Notes: generated from the sequence alone by a model not told the origin. A stretch of 64,000 nt of DNA from Rhizophagus irregularis (GCF_026210795.1 NC_089440.1:2728001-2792000); one strand, 5' to 3'. Shown: positions 25,837-38,242, numbered from the stretch's first letter. Numbers and translations: made by a program.

Positions 25837-26418
25837 TTCTGCTTAATAGTTATTCAACAGTTAATTTTCTTTTTAATTAAATGTAATAAAATATAATTAT
25901 TCTTTTAATTAATTTTTAATTAGAATATAGAATATAGTACAATAATTTTATAAAGATCATAGTGATATTATGCATTCTTCTCTATTTATTTAATAAAATG
26001 TATATTAACTTCAGAATTTTATTTAATTAAAAAAAAAAAATAGTAATTAAATTTATACTATAAGTAAAAAGTATTTAAATTTTATAAAGCGCAAGTTGTA
26101 ACTCTTGGTCCACAGTGATGAACTCTTTGTTAAGTGCTTTTTTTGCTTGTGTATTTATGTTTATTGTATAATGTTTCTTACAAACACTGCTAATACTGCA
26201 TTCTTTTATTAAGGGTTGAACTACAATAAGTAATGATATAAATATCAAGTTCAAGTTTAATCAAGTGAGATTTTAATCTGAAAATTTCTTAGATTAAAAA
26301 ACTTAAAGTAATATTTTTCTTCAATTAGATATAACAACAGGTGCTTGCAACTAGTAATACAGTATTTATCAATACTATTGATAATTATCATTCAACTGAA
26401 AAATATTTTTAAGATAAA

Positions 26419-27890
26419 GAAGAGAAAACTACAGATGATATAACCTTACAAAAAATCTGGTTCATTATTGAAAGTGCTTTTATTTTAAATGATATCCAAA
26501 GAAAAAGACCAGAAAATGCCTTTTTTGTTATTACTTCTCCTCTAAATCTTTAAAAACATAAACGAATTCCAGAAGAATATAATATAGGAAAGAGAAACAT
26601 TTAAGAGTTATTATCTGATATAAAGACTATATTACAAAATAAAAAAAAATCCTTCAAAAGTAAATATTATTAGTATTTTAAATTAGGAAACTATTTTTTT
26701 ATATATATCATTGCAAATCAAATGATATTGAAGATATTGAAAAAGGTATAAAGTTTATAAAATAAAGTCAAGCTACAATTAGTAATTTTACTTTCTTCTA
26801 ATATCTAATCATATGTGAAAAACTCTCAAAGTTTTTATACACCAGTTATTAGATCACAATAAAAAGGTTAAACTAGGGCTAATTCTATATCTTATTTATC
26901 CTATTTATACTAACACTATGCTATAATCATTTGTTAATATATCATAGACCAAAGCAAATATATTTAATCAGGACCCCGGACATCACATATATAACTCACA
27001 TTTGAGTTTTAGCAAATTCAATCAAAATTAGGTTAAACTTATAATTTTAGAAAGAGCAAATTAATTGAAAATTAATTAATAGTCATAATTATGAGTTTTA
27101 GCAAATTGTATTGATTTTACAAAGTTATATTTTATATTTGAGCAAATTGGTACTTTTTTTTATCCTTTTTTTTTAACTTTTATTAATAATATTTTTAAAA
27201 ATATTAGTTTCGGGGTCCGGGTTATATTTTGGCCAAAATTAAGTATAATTCCGGCCAAAATTAAACATAATGCGGGCCAAAAACTGTCTAATTAGTTTCG
27301 CAACATTTATTTTTTAATAATTATTTATATTTAATTTATTATTTTTATTAATTATTATTTTATCTATAATCTACATATTTTTAATTATAAATTATAAAAA
27401 TTAACAGTTTAATTTATATTAATTATTTATTTTTTTATTGATAATAAAAAAAAAAGATTGTTAATTTTGGTAAATTGACAATTAAATTTACTGAACTACA
27501 AATAATTTGAATAAACTGAAATTATATTTTATTAAGCAAATTTAAACCTATATTATTTAGAATTTTACTATAACTCATATTTTGAGTTTTAGCAAATTAG
27601 TATAGATTTAAAATGTGATAATTTGATTTTTAGCAAATTAGGTCTATTTTAGCAGAAGTAAAAAGTGCTAAATTCATACAGATCAGTTATGAATTATATA
27701 TGTGATGTCCGGGGTTCTATTTAATCTGTTATTTAATGAATATACTAATTTTATTAATGCCATGAACATATAAAATAAAAATAAGAAGATAGTTGAATCA
27801 AGTGAAGATCTTGAGAATGAGAGTAATGAAAAAATAAAATTTGATCTTTCTGATATTTCATTAGAATTTCAATGCAAACCAATAGTTAAA
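26419..27890 (+). pseudogene. Possible decayed coding relic interrupted by a MITE
   Basis: 26419-26552 reads as 44 codons of balanced composition ending in a stop (contains LQKIWFIIESAFILNDIQRK). 27792-27890 reads as an acidic exon-like segment (VESSEDLENESNEKIKFDL) followed at once by a GTATGT donor. Copy 2 of the AGGACCCC family lies between them. The family is not recognised, and the two pieces may not belong together. Confidence 0.25.
26970..27718. mobile_element. AGGACCCC-family MITE, copy 2 (749 bp)
   Basis: Inverted termini starting AGGACCCCGGACATCACATA (left) and AGAACCCCGGACATCACATA (right, read inward) are flanked by exact 8-bp duplications ATTTAATC at 26962-26969 and 27719-27726. 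It is longer than the other copies; an internal block near 27210-27290 with GGGGTCCGGG and several GGCCAAAATTA motifs suggests a nested or composite origin. Confidence 0.85.
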
Positions 27891-29072
27891 GTATGTTACA
27901 TATATTTTAGTTTCTATATTTTGCATATCTTTAGTTTTATTTCTTTTTTTTAGTAGAAAGTTAGCAATATAAACATAACTGATAGATTTCAAGAATACCA
28001 AAAAAATGTACTTAGAAAAGCAGAATAAAGAGGCTTATATTATAAAGATATTTATAAGTTATTGTAAATATTCTGAAACATAACATTTTATAATAGTTGG
28101 ATTTATTAAAAAAATCTTTTTGTCACCTTATTTAAAGCATTATCATTGATTATAGTTATCTGTTAGCTATGTCTATATCATATATTTACAAATTAAAAAT
28201 GAGTAAAGATTATAAAAACCAATTCTCATACAAACGAAAACTCTTCATTTTCACAGAAGATTTCAATATCTCTTCACAGAGCAAGTTATGAGAATTTTAT
28301 TGATGAAGAAGTATTTATGAATATGAAAAATTAATATTAAATAAAAAAATAGCAACTTTATTTAATAATTTGTATATTTAACAAAATATTAAAAATTGGT
28401 ATTTTCATTTTACGATAATGCAAAATTTTACATTTTGCTAAATATCTCAGCATTCAGTAATCATATAGAGGTACATAATAGTTTATTTAAATCATCTCAT
28501 TTATAATATATTGTTGTTTATTATTGGTTTGTGAATTGTAGTGATTTATCAGCAGGTTCATTTAAAATAATAGAGAAGAAGAATACTGCTACAAGTTCCT
28601 TTATCTGATCACTAAACCTTTCTTTGTTAATTCCTTAAAGAAATATAAAGTTATTTTAAATCATGTCACTGCAGGATCAAAGAAAGACCTGATCTAACCT
28701 GCATGATAGATAATGTTATAATTCTAAATTTAGAAATTAAACCATTAAGATGTATTCCATTCTAAATGCAGAAAGACTTTTTAAAAACATATTTAAAAAT
28801 TTGTAAATTGATCAATATACAATTAAAAAATAAGGGCAGGCCAGAAAAATCCAGTATATTTTTGAATATGGGTATGTGTTTCAATACTTGCAATAAATTA
28901 TATGAAAGAAGTTTATTATATTATATACAATTACTAAAGTTTTTCTTTTGCGATAACTAGAAAAGTAGATGGAATCTTATATAATAGATTTCAAATGTCA
29001 TAGACTGTACTGATTATGGTCATTTCTCACAATAAAAATAGTAATCAATAAAGCATCTATTCCACTTGTTAA

Positions 29073-29386
29073 ATCATATGAGCTGATTTAACGTATAAAA
29101 TGGATTTGGCTAACATTATTAAAGAATTTTGGCTAAAATTATGGTATTTTCAGCCAAAATTAAGACATGTCCAACAGGTGAACAACAGGTTTTTGAGAAG
29201 ACGATAGATGATTATTATTATAACTTTATACTATTTTGCCAAAAATGATAATTTTGTAACTAAAGTAAATTTGTTACTTTTTACCATTATTGTTATATAG
29301 AAAAAAAATACTTTATTGAAATTTTTTAACAAAATTTTAATAAATAACAAATTTACTACTTAATGCATCAAATCAGCCCATATGAT
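29073..29386. repeat. Inverted repeat pair, possible MITE
   Basis: ATCATATGAGCTGATTT at 29073 is mirrored by ATCATATGGGCTGATTT read inward from 29386. No clear target-site duplication was found. Confidence 0.4.
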
Positions 29387-29870
29387 ATATACAATAGATT
29401 ATGTCATTGCTTTAAAGGTATGTAGTATTTTCACTTTCAAGTTTATTGAGTTTGTAATGAAATAATTTGTTGATTTAACATTTGCAATAACAGAAGCATT
29501 ATCACTGATATCTACCATATATTAGTAAACTAATTATTACTCAGTTTAACATTATGCTTGATTTAGATTTTAACATTTCTTTATTTCTTTTATAACTTTG
29601 AATTTAATTTTCAAACTTCAATAATTTTCCTTATACTAAATAAACTTTACATCAAATAATTAAACTGGGATAATTTTCCATATTTTATTTCTCTAGACTT
29701 TATAATTTAAATATTAATTAAATCTCAGATATATCATGAGCATATTTAAATTAATTTTTAATAATTAATATTATTTTTATTAATAGTAAGTTAAAAGCTA
29801 AAAGCTCTTGACAAAAGTCAAATTCCAGCCTTAATGTTTCACTAAACTATTGTAATACTATAAATTGTTC

Positions 29871-29910
29871 TACAATATTCTACAATATTCTACAATATTC
29901 TATAATATTT
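29871..29910. repeat. 10-bp tandem repeat, four units
   Basis: TACAATATTC is repeated three times exactly and once with changes. Confidence 0.85.
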
Positions 29911-30362
29911 ATACTACTATAAATCATATATTAAATCACATGCTAATCACATATTAATAAACTAAATTAAACTAAACTATAACAATATTAATTCCTATAC
30001 TATAAAATACTTTAACTAACAATAATCTTTATATAATTTTATCCTATATCTTTGATTACAACATATTAAAAAATTGCAGAAAATTATAAATATTAAGACA
30101 ACTAAAGGAATTAGAAGAATTAAAGTGAACCACCTGTATATTTATACGTATATCTCCAAATATCCCTTAAGTGAAAAGGTTACTTCAGCGATAATTATTG
30201 TAATACAGAACCTAAAAATTTATTTCTTTTTATGATAATATATTCTTTTAATTTTACTTGCATTAAATTTCAGCTTATAATCTGAAACTAAAATAATAAT
30301 AGTTTTATCTTAAGGTTAGCATTTTCCAATTTCATATTACATTAAACTAATAAAAAATTGAT

Positions 30363-30657
30363 AGAACCCCAGACATTACATATACAACTCAGTGGCAACT
30401 TTTTTGCAGATTAACCTAAATTTTACAAAAAAAAATCAGTTTTTTGCAATTATCTTAGCATCTAGTGGTCCAATTTGTACAAACTTTTTTTTGTTTTGTA
30501 GTTCTCATCAAGCTCTACAAAATAAAAAATAATCTGCATGAATCGGATCACTGGATACCGAGATAATCGCAAAAAAACAGAAAATAAAAAAAAAGCAAAT
30601 TGGGTCTTTTTTAGTAAAAAGACAGTTGTGAGTTCTATAAGAGATGTCTGGGGTCCT
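30363..30657. mobile_element. AGGACCCC-family fold-back MITE, copy 3 (295 bp)
   Basis: Ends start AGAACCCCAGACATTACATA (left) and AGGACCCCAGACATCTCTTA (right, inward). The flanks are AAATTGAT at 30355-30362 and AAGTTGAT at 30658-30665, a 7/8 match. The interior keeps the TCTAGTGGTCCAATTTG hairpin arm seen in copy 1. Confidence 0.82.
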
Positions 30658-31571
30658 AAGTTGATTTTATATATATATTGCTAAAATTTTATCATTTTTC
30701 TATTGACCAGTAATACAAATAAAATATAATAAATATATTTACTATATATGGTATACTTTTTTAATTATAAATTACATTTTTTGCTTTATATATATATAAA
30801 AATAAATGAAAAGAGTTTTAGATGTGGTAGTTGGGTTATTAAAGAATATGGTTATTTGGATGATAAGCCAGAAAAAAAGAGGGTTAGGATGAAGGGTTAT
30901 CATTCAAAAAAATATGTTTAATAGTCTGCAAAATTAGCATAGAAATGTTATGTATTTTGTCTTCAGTTACCTTTTTTAAAGATATAATTTATGATACAAA
31001 GAAAGCTATTGCATCAGCAGAAAATTGTATTGATATGTTAGAAATAGTCATAATCTCTTATAATTTGGTAGGAATCACCACTTTGTTAACAAGCCTGTTT
31101 CAAACTTTGTTAACTATAATTAGACATTAGGAAGATAATAGCTATAATATAGTTTATATCAGCAAGACATGCAAAAACATAATACATAAAAATATAACAC
31201 AATCACAGTTCATTTATTTTTAATATAAAAGTTTATTGAATAGTTATTATAAATTAATCCCTAATTTATACTATTTAAACTTAATATATTTCAATCTTTA
31301 TTTCTACTTTCTTTAATTCAAAAAAAATCCAAAAATATTTATATAAGAATAAAATATAAGAAAAATAATATAATTAAAATAAATAAAATAAATAAAATAC
31401 ATAAAAGAAATAATAAAAATAATAAAAATAATATAAATAATATAAATTTTATTTATATTGTGTTATTCATCAGATTTATTAGTTTATTTTTATTTTATTT
31501 TACTTTGATAAGTTATACATATTTCTCAATGTTGTGTATATCTTTTTTTCCTTCATTATTAATATTAACTA

Positions 31572-31974
31572 CAGTCAACTCTTCTTATAACGAATTTTGA
31601 TATAACGAATTTTACAATATAACGGATCTTCAGTATGGTACAGATTTTAACATATGAAAAAAATCTCATTATACCGAATTTTACTAATTAAATGCTGTAT
31701 ACCGTTTAACGAAGTAAATTTTATAAACCGTATATGAAAAATGCCCCTTTTAATAACGAATTTTCTTTTATAACGAATTTTTTTTCAATATAACGAAGAT
31801 ATTTTGTGTAACTTGCGTTTTTGCATTATAAGATACAATTATTATACGACAATATACCATAATATACAAAAATTTTCCGGGTTATACCAGATTTTCCCAT
31901 CATATTAACGAATATTCCTATAACGAAGGCCTGATCAGCCCGGACGCCAACTTCGTTATATTAAGAGTTGACTG
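31572..31974. mobile_element. Pogo/Tc1-mariner-like MITE (403 bp) with TA duplication
   Basis: The ends begin CAGTCAACTCTTCTTATAAC and CAGTCAACTCTTAATATAAC and match at 21 of 23 positions, flanked by TA at 31570-31571 and 31975-31976. The interior carries at least seven further copies of a TATAACGAATTTT-like motif, an array of putative transposase or host-factor sites. No transposase frame. Confidence 0.85.
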
Positions 31975-32199
31975 TATTCTTCCTTCTTTTCATTTTATTT
32001 GTCATTCCACTTCGTCATTTTTTGTAAGTAGTTTTTTCTACCTTTTAACAGCTTTAAAACTTTGGCATTAGTATCCTAGTAAATAGTAAGTTATTTTGGA
32101 CTTTTTGGAATTGAAAATTTATTTTTTTTAACTAACTATCTTTTTCTTTTTTTTGGTTGGACTGTTTACTTTTTTTCTGAGCTTTATGGTTTTTTTGTT

Positions 32200-33080
32200 T
32201 TTTTCTTATTATTCCATGCAGCCCATATTATTCTATCACTTTTTTCTATCACTATTTCATCTTTTATCATTCTTTTTCTATATCCATTTTATTCCATATA
32301 TTTATTCATTTCCATTTCATTTTATATTATTTTTTCTATCACCATTTCATTCTACACCGCTTTTTTATTATCATTTTGTCCTTTCATTACTATTTTATCT
32401 CCTATCATTTTTCTCACCACTATTTCATCATCTATCATTCTTTTTCCATCTCCACTTCGTTTTACATTATTCTTTCATTTTTCATTTCTATTTTATCCTA
32501 TTTTTTTTTTCATTACAATTTTGTTTTATATCATTTTATCATTATTATTTGTTTCTTTTATCTACCATTTCGTTTTATATCATTATTTCTATCACCATTT
32601 CATTCTATATCACTTTTTTATCATCATTTCAATCTATACCATTTCTTTAATTACCATTTCATTTCCTATCATTTTTTTCTATCACCTTTTATTCTATATT
32701 ACTTTTCATCATCATTTCATTCTATATATACTGTTCTTTTTATTACTATTTCGTCTAAATCATCTTATATTGTTCTTTTCCATTACCATTTTGTTTTATA
32801 TTACTTTATCATTATCATTTCGTCTCCCTTTATCACCATTTCATCCTATATTGTTTTTTCTATCATCATTTTGTTTTACATTATTTTTTCTATTACCATT
32901 TTATTCTATATATCACAATTTCATTTTATATTGCTTTTCATCATTATTTCATCTATACTATTCTTTTTATTGCTATTTCGTCTTCTATTATTTTTTTTCC
33001 ATTACTATTTCATACTAGTTTTTTATTACTCTTTTTGTTCTTATTATTATTTCTTATTTCTTATTACTTATTTTATTTAT
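32200..33080. repeat. Degenerate pyrimidine-rich satellite array
   Basis: A T/C-rich strand made of imperfect units built on (C/T)ATCACCATTTCATTCTATA followed by a T/C run, with spacing of roughly 25-60 bp. Because TAA, TAG and TGA are almost absent from this strand, all three forward frames stay open over 165-240 codons. The translated products are only F, L, S, Y, I and H repeats, so I regard the frames as artefacts of composition. Confidence 0.75.
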
Positions 33081-33479
33081 TATTATTTAATTGATTAGGG
33101 TGTTCTCAAAAATTAAAAATATATATAATTTTTTAGTCATGTAAAATTATATAAAGTTAAATAAAATTATTAAATTAATTACATTAATACTATTAGTTAA
33201 TTATAATTACATGATATTGGTGCTGACCACCAATGGTAATAAATAGCAAATTTCTAATATAAATAATATAAATAATAAAAATAATAAATATAACATTAAT
33301 CAAATCTACAAAATGATTTGATTACATAATAATTGATCTACTAATTAATTATCTGAATTTTAAGTCATATGATTTTTATTGTACCATGATCTTTATTATC
33401 AGTTACTAATTCTTATGGAAATATCAAATAATCAAAGTCATATCATATTGGATATTTTCTTCAACTTTTTTCTTATTTA

Positions 33480-35530
33480 ACTATTCCAGTTTTTGTTCCT
33501 GTTCTAGTTGTGGATTTAATAATCAAAACCATTCTTTATGCAAGTTTTTGCATACATTTTGTCCTGCAGAATGTTGTTTCTTTAACATCCTGCTCTCTTT
33601 CACTATTAAATATTATACTTGGCGAAGTAAGATTTCAGCCTTCTGCGTATTGATGTAATTCTTAATATCATTACAATATATGAAATTTTTGATCTTCTAT
33701 TTTATTCTTGCATCTTCTTCTCTTTTCTCTGTACGACTTCTAGATCTACCTGCTGTTGATTATTTACCTTCTTCTGTTACTAATCTTTACACTGATGGTT
33801 TATTTCTTCCTATCTTTTCTTCATTCTTTCAATCTATGACTTGCATTTGGATTACTTTAGATAACGATAAATATATTCTGAAATTCTTTTTTATTAATTT
33901 ATTCAAAAATTTTCCATTTGTATTTTAAACTGAAACTGCTGCTTTGCTTTTAAAATTGGCTTTTCTTGCTTCTGATTCTAAGATCACTATTATCTCAGAT
34001 TGTTCTCAACTTATCTCCTTCTGGTTTACTTATATGAACATGCCTTTTTTTCTGAGATTTTTAAAAAAAAATTCTCATTTACTATAACTTTCTATATGTT
34101 CTCTAATCAAAATGCGCTATCTTAATATTTCTTTCAAAAAATTCCTGCTCATTCTGATAATTCTTTGAATAATTAAATTGATATTCTCATGAAAATGCAT
34201 ACCATTCTTGATTTCCATCAATTTCTTCTCACATTTAACTCTTTATCTATGGATATTAATATTTGTCATTTTTTTAAATTTATATTTAATCTTTGCCCAC
34301 TTTCTTATTTTATTGCATTCAGTTTCTCTCCGCTTTTCAACTGGGCTTGTATCTACTTTTGCTTCTCTTAAATCAAATTTTTCACTTCACACAAAAATGA
34401 TCAATTTTATGCCTTTTATATCAAACTTCTTTTAGACATATTTCCTACCTTGTCTACTCTTCAAAAGCATCAACTACATATATACTTACCTTCTTGACTT
34501 TGTTCGCAATATAATTTGACTTTTGAGAATTTAGATTATTTATGGACCTATTCTATTTTTTTACCAGAATTTTCTTCATGCTCTAGTCCAATGTTGGGTT
34601 TTGGACTTGTCCAATTGGTTTTTTTAATTGGATAATTTTGAACTGTCCAAACCAGTTTTGGACATAGTTTTAGACAGTTTAAAACTGCTCAAGAGTTCTA
34701 ATATTCATCAACTGAAACTAAAAATAAAATAAAAATATAATGTTAAAATGTTAAAAAAGTAAATATTTAATATTAATTAAATGATAAAAATTAATGTAAA
34801 ATCAAATAATATTAAAAATTCATATTTAAAGATTTTTGAAGTAATTTAATAATTGAACTAAAATTAAAATTAGCTAAAATTAGTTATAATTCTGGCCAAA
34901 ATTAAATTTTTTGTCATGTGATCTGTCCAAACCCTGTCCAATGAAAAAAAGGTTTTGGTTTTGGACAAGTTTTGGACAGGTTTTGGACAAATGTCCAAAA
35001 CGTCCAATTGTTCAATTATCCAATACTGCTCTAGTCATCAAATTCTAATTTACAACCTTTGAAATACTTGCCTTTTTAAATTTCATGAAAAATCTCTACT
35101 TTTCCAAACTTCTTTACATCTAATTTTAATAAATTGAATTGTTGGAATTGTGTCTTCTCTTTGGATTTCTGTCTTTTGTTCACTTGTGATTTAGTTCTTA
35201 GCCTTTTAACCGATTTTCTTTTAAAATTTTTTTTACAATAAATGGTGTTTTCTATTTTAACTCCTCTCTTCAATAACTTTTATTTTCACTTTTATATGAA
35301 TATTTAAATTTGTCATAATATTTTCTTTTACCATTAGAAATCTTCTTAAAGAATTACTTTTACTCTTAAATCTTCCTCAACCCCTTTGAAAACTTCTCTT
35401 TCTATCCCTTCTTTAACTTTAAATCTTTCTTCTCTAATAACAGTTGATTCAGATTTCTGAATTTCCTAAGTTTTCTCTTCTATAATTTAGGATGGATCTG
35501 GATTTCACATTTGAATTTTCTACGTCACTT
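33480..35530 (+). pseudogene. Decayed non-LTR retrotransposon RNase H region
   Basis: From 33680 the frame reads an RNase H-like sequence: L-Y-T-D-G near 33785-33798, then after one in-frame stop (33926) E-T-A-A-L-L-L and I-I-S-D-C-S-Q, which fit the first Asp, the Glu and the second Asp of the RNase H active site. Further on, a C-x-x-Y-N-L-T-F-E-N-L-D-Y-L-W segment (about 34500-34550) resembles the zinc-finger tail seen after RNase H in LINEs. Multiple stops and frameshifts show it is dead. A hAT-like element (34589-35038) sits inside it. Confidence 0.55.
34589..35038. mobile_element. hAT-like MITE (450 bp) inside the retroelement relic
   Basis: Ends CAATGTTGG and CAGTATTGG (inward, 7/9) are flanked by exact 8-bp duplications CTCTAGTC at 34581-34588 and 35039-35046. 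Both arms carry many copies of TTTTGGACA/TGTCCAAAA, apparently subterminal binding repeats. Confidence 0.82.
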
Positions 35531-35541
35531 AATAGTTTAGC

Positions 35542-35834
35542 AGGACCTTGAATATTACTAAAAAAACTCAGATCTGAATTTGTATAAACCTTATAATTAA
35601 TTTCTGTTCCAAATGTATAAAGTTACAGTATATATAGATTTTAGACTCAAATTTTTCTATCTTGGGATCCAGTAATTGGATTTTAATAATTTTTAACTTG
35701 TTAGATTCGTCTCAATGAGACGAACATTTTGATATATAATTCATTTTTTTTTAGGTATAATATTGACTGGGATATCGCATTTTAAAATTTTAGTTACATA
35801 GAATCTGAGTTGTTTTAGTAATATTTGGGGTTCT
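35542..35834. mobile_element. AGGACCCC-family MITE, copy 4 (293 bp), diverged
   Basis: Ends AGGACCTTGAATATTACTA and AGAACCCCAAATATTACTA (inward) define the element. The left duplication is AGTTTAGC (35534-35541). The right one is split by the next element and becomes AGTTTAGC again when that element is removed. The interior keeps a GGATCCAGTAATTGG hairpin arm related to copies 1 and 3. Confidence 0.82.
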
Positions 35835-35840
35835 AGTTTA

Positions 35841-36135
35841 GGCCAAAGAAATAAAATTATTCGTTTCTCATGAAAAAAAATTGCTAAATTTGACCCAGCC
35901 GCCCGGAAAAAAAATTTATTTTCAAAAAAAAATTTAGCTGATTCCTAGAAGATGATTGGTTGATTTAATAAATTTTTTGCCCGGGTTACCGGATGGAAAA
36001 AAAAATTATTTTTTTATGATTATGATTGGTCAAAACCAAAATTACATGACCAAATAAAATAAATTTTTTTATCTTTTCGTAACATTTACATGACCCGCCC
36101 GGTCATGAGAAACGAATAAATTTATTTACTTGGCC
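35841..36135. mobile_element. PIF/Harbinger-like MITE (295 bp) with TTA duplication
   Basis: About 33-bp inverted ends, both starting GGCCAA and sharing TTATTCGTTTCTCATGA, match at roughly 30 of 33 positions. They are bounded by TTA at 35838-35840 and 36136-36138, the 3-bp target typical of PIF/Harbinger elements. It is inserted in the right target-site duplication of copy 4. Confidence 0.85.
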
Positions 36136-37100
36136 TTAGCCTTTTTGTTTTAGAATTTCTCTCTGATAATGAACTGGATTTTGAAACATGCTGGATAGTT
36201 GACTTACACTAACCTTAATTTGGGTTATCTATTTTGATTTTTTATTGACAGAATTAGATGCTGCTGCTTCACATTCTTATTTCCTATTATACATTTTCTT
36301 TATCAATCTTTCTCCTCCTTAATCTATTATAGAATCCTATACAGTTTCTCAGTTTACATTTATAAATAATTCCACTTACTTCTTTTAAGACTAGTTTGGA
36401 AATTTTGCTTTTCATTACTGAAGAATTTTATTCACTAAATAATGTATTCACAAATTACAACAAATATAAGTTTTTAAGTTCATTCTCTTCTAATCGTTTG
36501 GTTAAATTTAATTTAATTACCTTTATACTTAACTAATACTTCACCATTTTTCTTAAATCCCATTTTACTAAACACTCTTTTTACCTTAGATATTTGATTC
36601 AATCTTTTCTGCTCTCTGAATTTTGTCATTAAACAATTTGCTGATGAATATTTATCTTTTAATATTGCTGTCATTTATAAAAAACTTATTACTAAATAAC
36701 TTTAGTATTTGCATAATACTGTTTTTATACCAAAACTTAAATTTTGAGTTTAAGGCTAACGTCTTTACAAAGAATTCAACTTGATTTTTATTAAGTTTTT
36801 TATTAGCATATGTATTTATCAAATAATTTCTCCTTATTGGCTATTCATAGTCCATCATTTCTATATATGGTATCAAAGAATTGTTTTAAACTTTTTTACC
36901 AATCAGTTTGCATAATTTAAAAGATTACTTTCTACCGACTTTACAAAAATGGTTTTCTGTATTTGTCTCTTTAATTTACAAAACTTTTTTGCATATGGTA
37001 TTAGTCCTTTTGAGATATTTTTTTACGTCACTTCAATACCTTAAAAGACTGCCAAACAGGTGTAAAAGGAAAGCATTATTAGTATCTTAACAAGCAATCA
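36136..37100 (+). other. Possible continuation of retroelement relic
   Basis: The forward strand stays pyrimidine-rich and reads as stop-interrupted hydrophobic peptide segments like those before the MITEs. It may be the same dead retroelement, but no domain is recognisable. Confidence 0.25.
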
Positions 37101-37529
37101 AAAAGATCTGAAAACAGGTAAATAAATAAATATCTCTTTATTGATAAAAATTTCGCAGAGTATTGTAAACAAATGGATAGTTAAAAATAATAAAAATGAA
37201 AAGGATGAAGAAAAAAATATAACTATCAGGTTATGTAGATACTATTAGATTAAAGAATTCCAATTACTATTAAATTATAAGGTTATCATTGGATTAAAGA
37301 GTTGTATAAAGTAATATAGTAAGAATAAACTATAATAATATCTAGAGAACCATAAGGGCAGTGACATTTATTATATAATATTTTAAGGGATGGAAAAGTA
37401 TTTGAAGGTCATATAATATATAAGTGTAATGTAAAATTTTTCATAAAATATAGAGGTGAGTAGGTATAAGCTTATAGTAAATAGATATTATATAATAAAT
37501 ATCACTGCTCTAAAAAGATCTAGAAATTA

Positions 37530-37730
37530 GATTATAGAATTACAAATAGGTTATGAAGTTACATCTAAATTATACAATTAGGTTATAAAGTTACCATTAA
37601 ATTATGTAATTAGGTTATAAAATTATTATTAGACTATAATATCCTCATTAAACTATAATGTTTCTATTAAATTATAGTGTCTCTATTAGATTATAATGTC
37701 CCTATTAAACTATAGCATCTTTATATAATC
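37530..37730. repeat. Short tandem repeat array of about 22-30 bp units
   Basis: Repeated variants of ATTAAATTATAGTGTCTCT and AATTAGGTTATAAAGTTA follow each other with substitutions. Confidence 0.6.
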
Positions 37731-37794
37731 TGATTTAAGTCGCTGATAACTCTTTAATATAATTTATATTAAATAATTGCTAATGACTAATTTT

Positions 37795-38242
37795 TTTTTT
37801 TTTTTTAATCGCAGCACATTTATAAATTTATTAAAATAATTAAAGTAATATATAATAAAATTATTAAACTACCTAATTAAACTAATATTATTAATTTATA
37901 AACTACTTGTCATATTATTAAAATATCCCACGTGTGCATTATCGAATGATCTATTATGCTATACAGGTAAACATATATGAAATATGTTTTTTTAGCTAAG
38001 AACCCTATAGTCAATGCAAGGGTGATCATGGGACTTACTATACTGTGACTATGTTTTCCATGATTGTGAAGAATCTTTTGTTAGAAGTGACTGGATATAA
38101 TTCTTGCATTGTGTCATAGATTCATGCAAAAATTCATTTTTATCCAGTGTTCCATATGTCTGTTGTATGTCAAGTTGTTGAGATATAGAACACGAATAAC
38201 TTCTAACAGTGTTCATCTCATCTTTTTTAGTGATGCCCAATT
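37795..38242 (-). pseudogene. 5'-truncated, poly(A)-tailed retrocopy of a protein-coding mRNA (448 bp)
   Basis: CTAATGACTAATTTT is found at 37780-37794 and 38243-38257. The left copy runs straight into a T tract, which is a poly(A) tail on the minus strand, with AATAAA about 20 bases before it. Read on the minus strand, the insert begins inside an open frame (38240-38049; contains DIQQTYGTLDKNEFLHES and ends QSWKT-stop) and then a 3' UTR-like stretch of about 230 bases. This is the layout of a truncated processed retrocopy. I do not recognise the parent; it could be a host gene or the last ORF of a LINE. Confidence 0.72.

Noticed and set aside
32153-33098. Three long overlapping forward frames rich in F, S, L and H
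   Set aside because: They arise from a stop-poor pyrimidine satellite; all three frames are open at once and no domain is visible.
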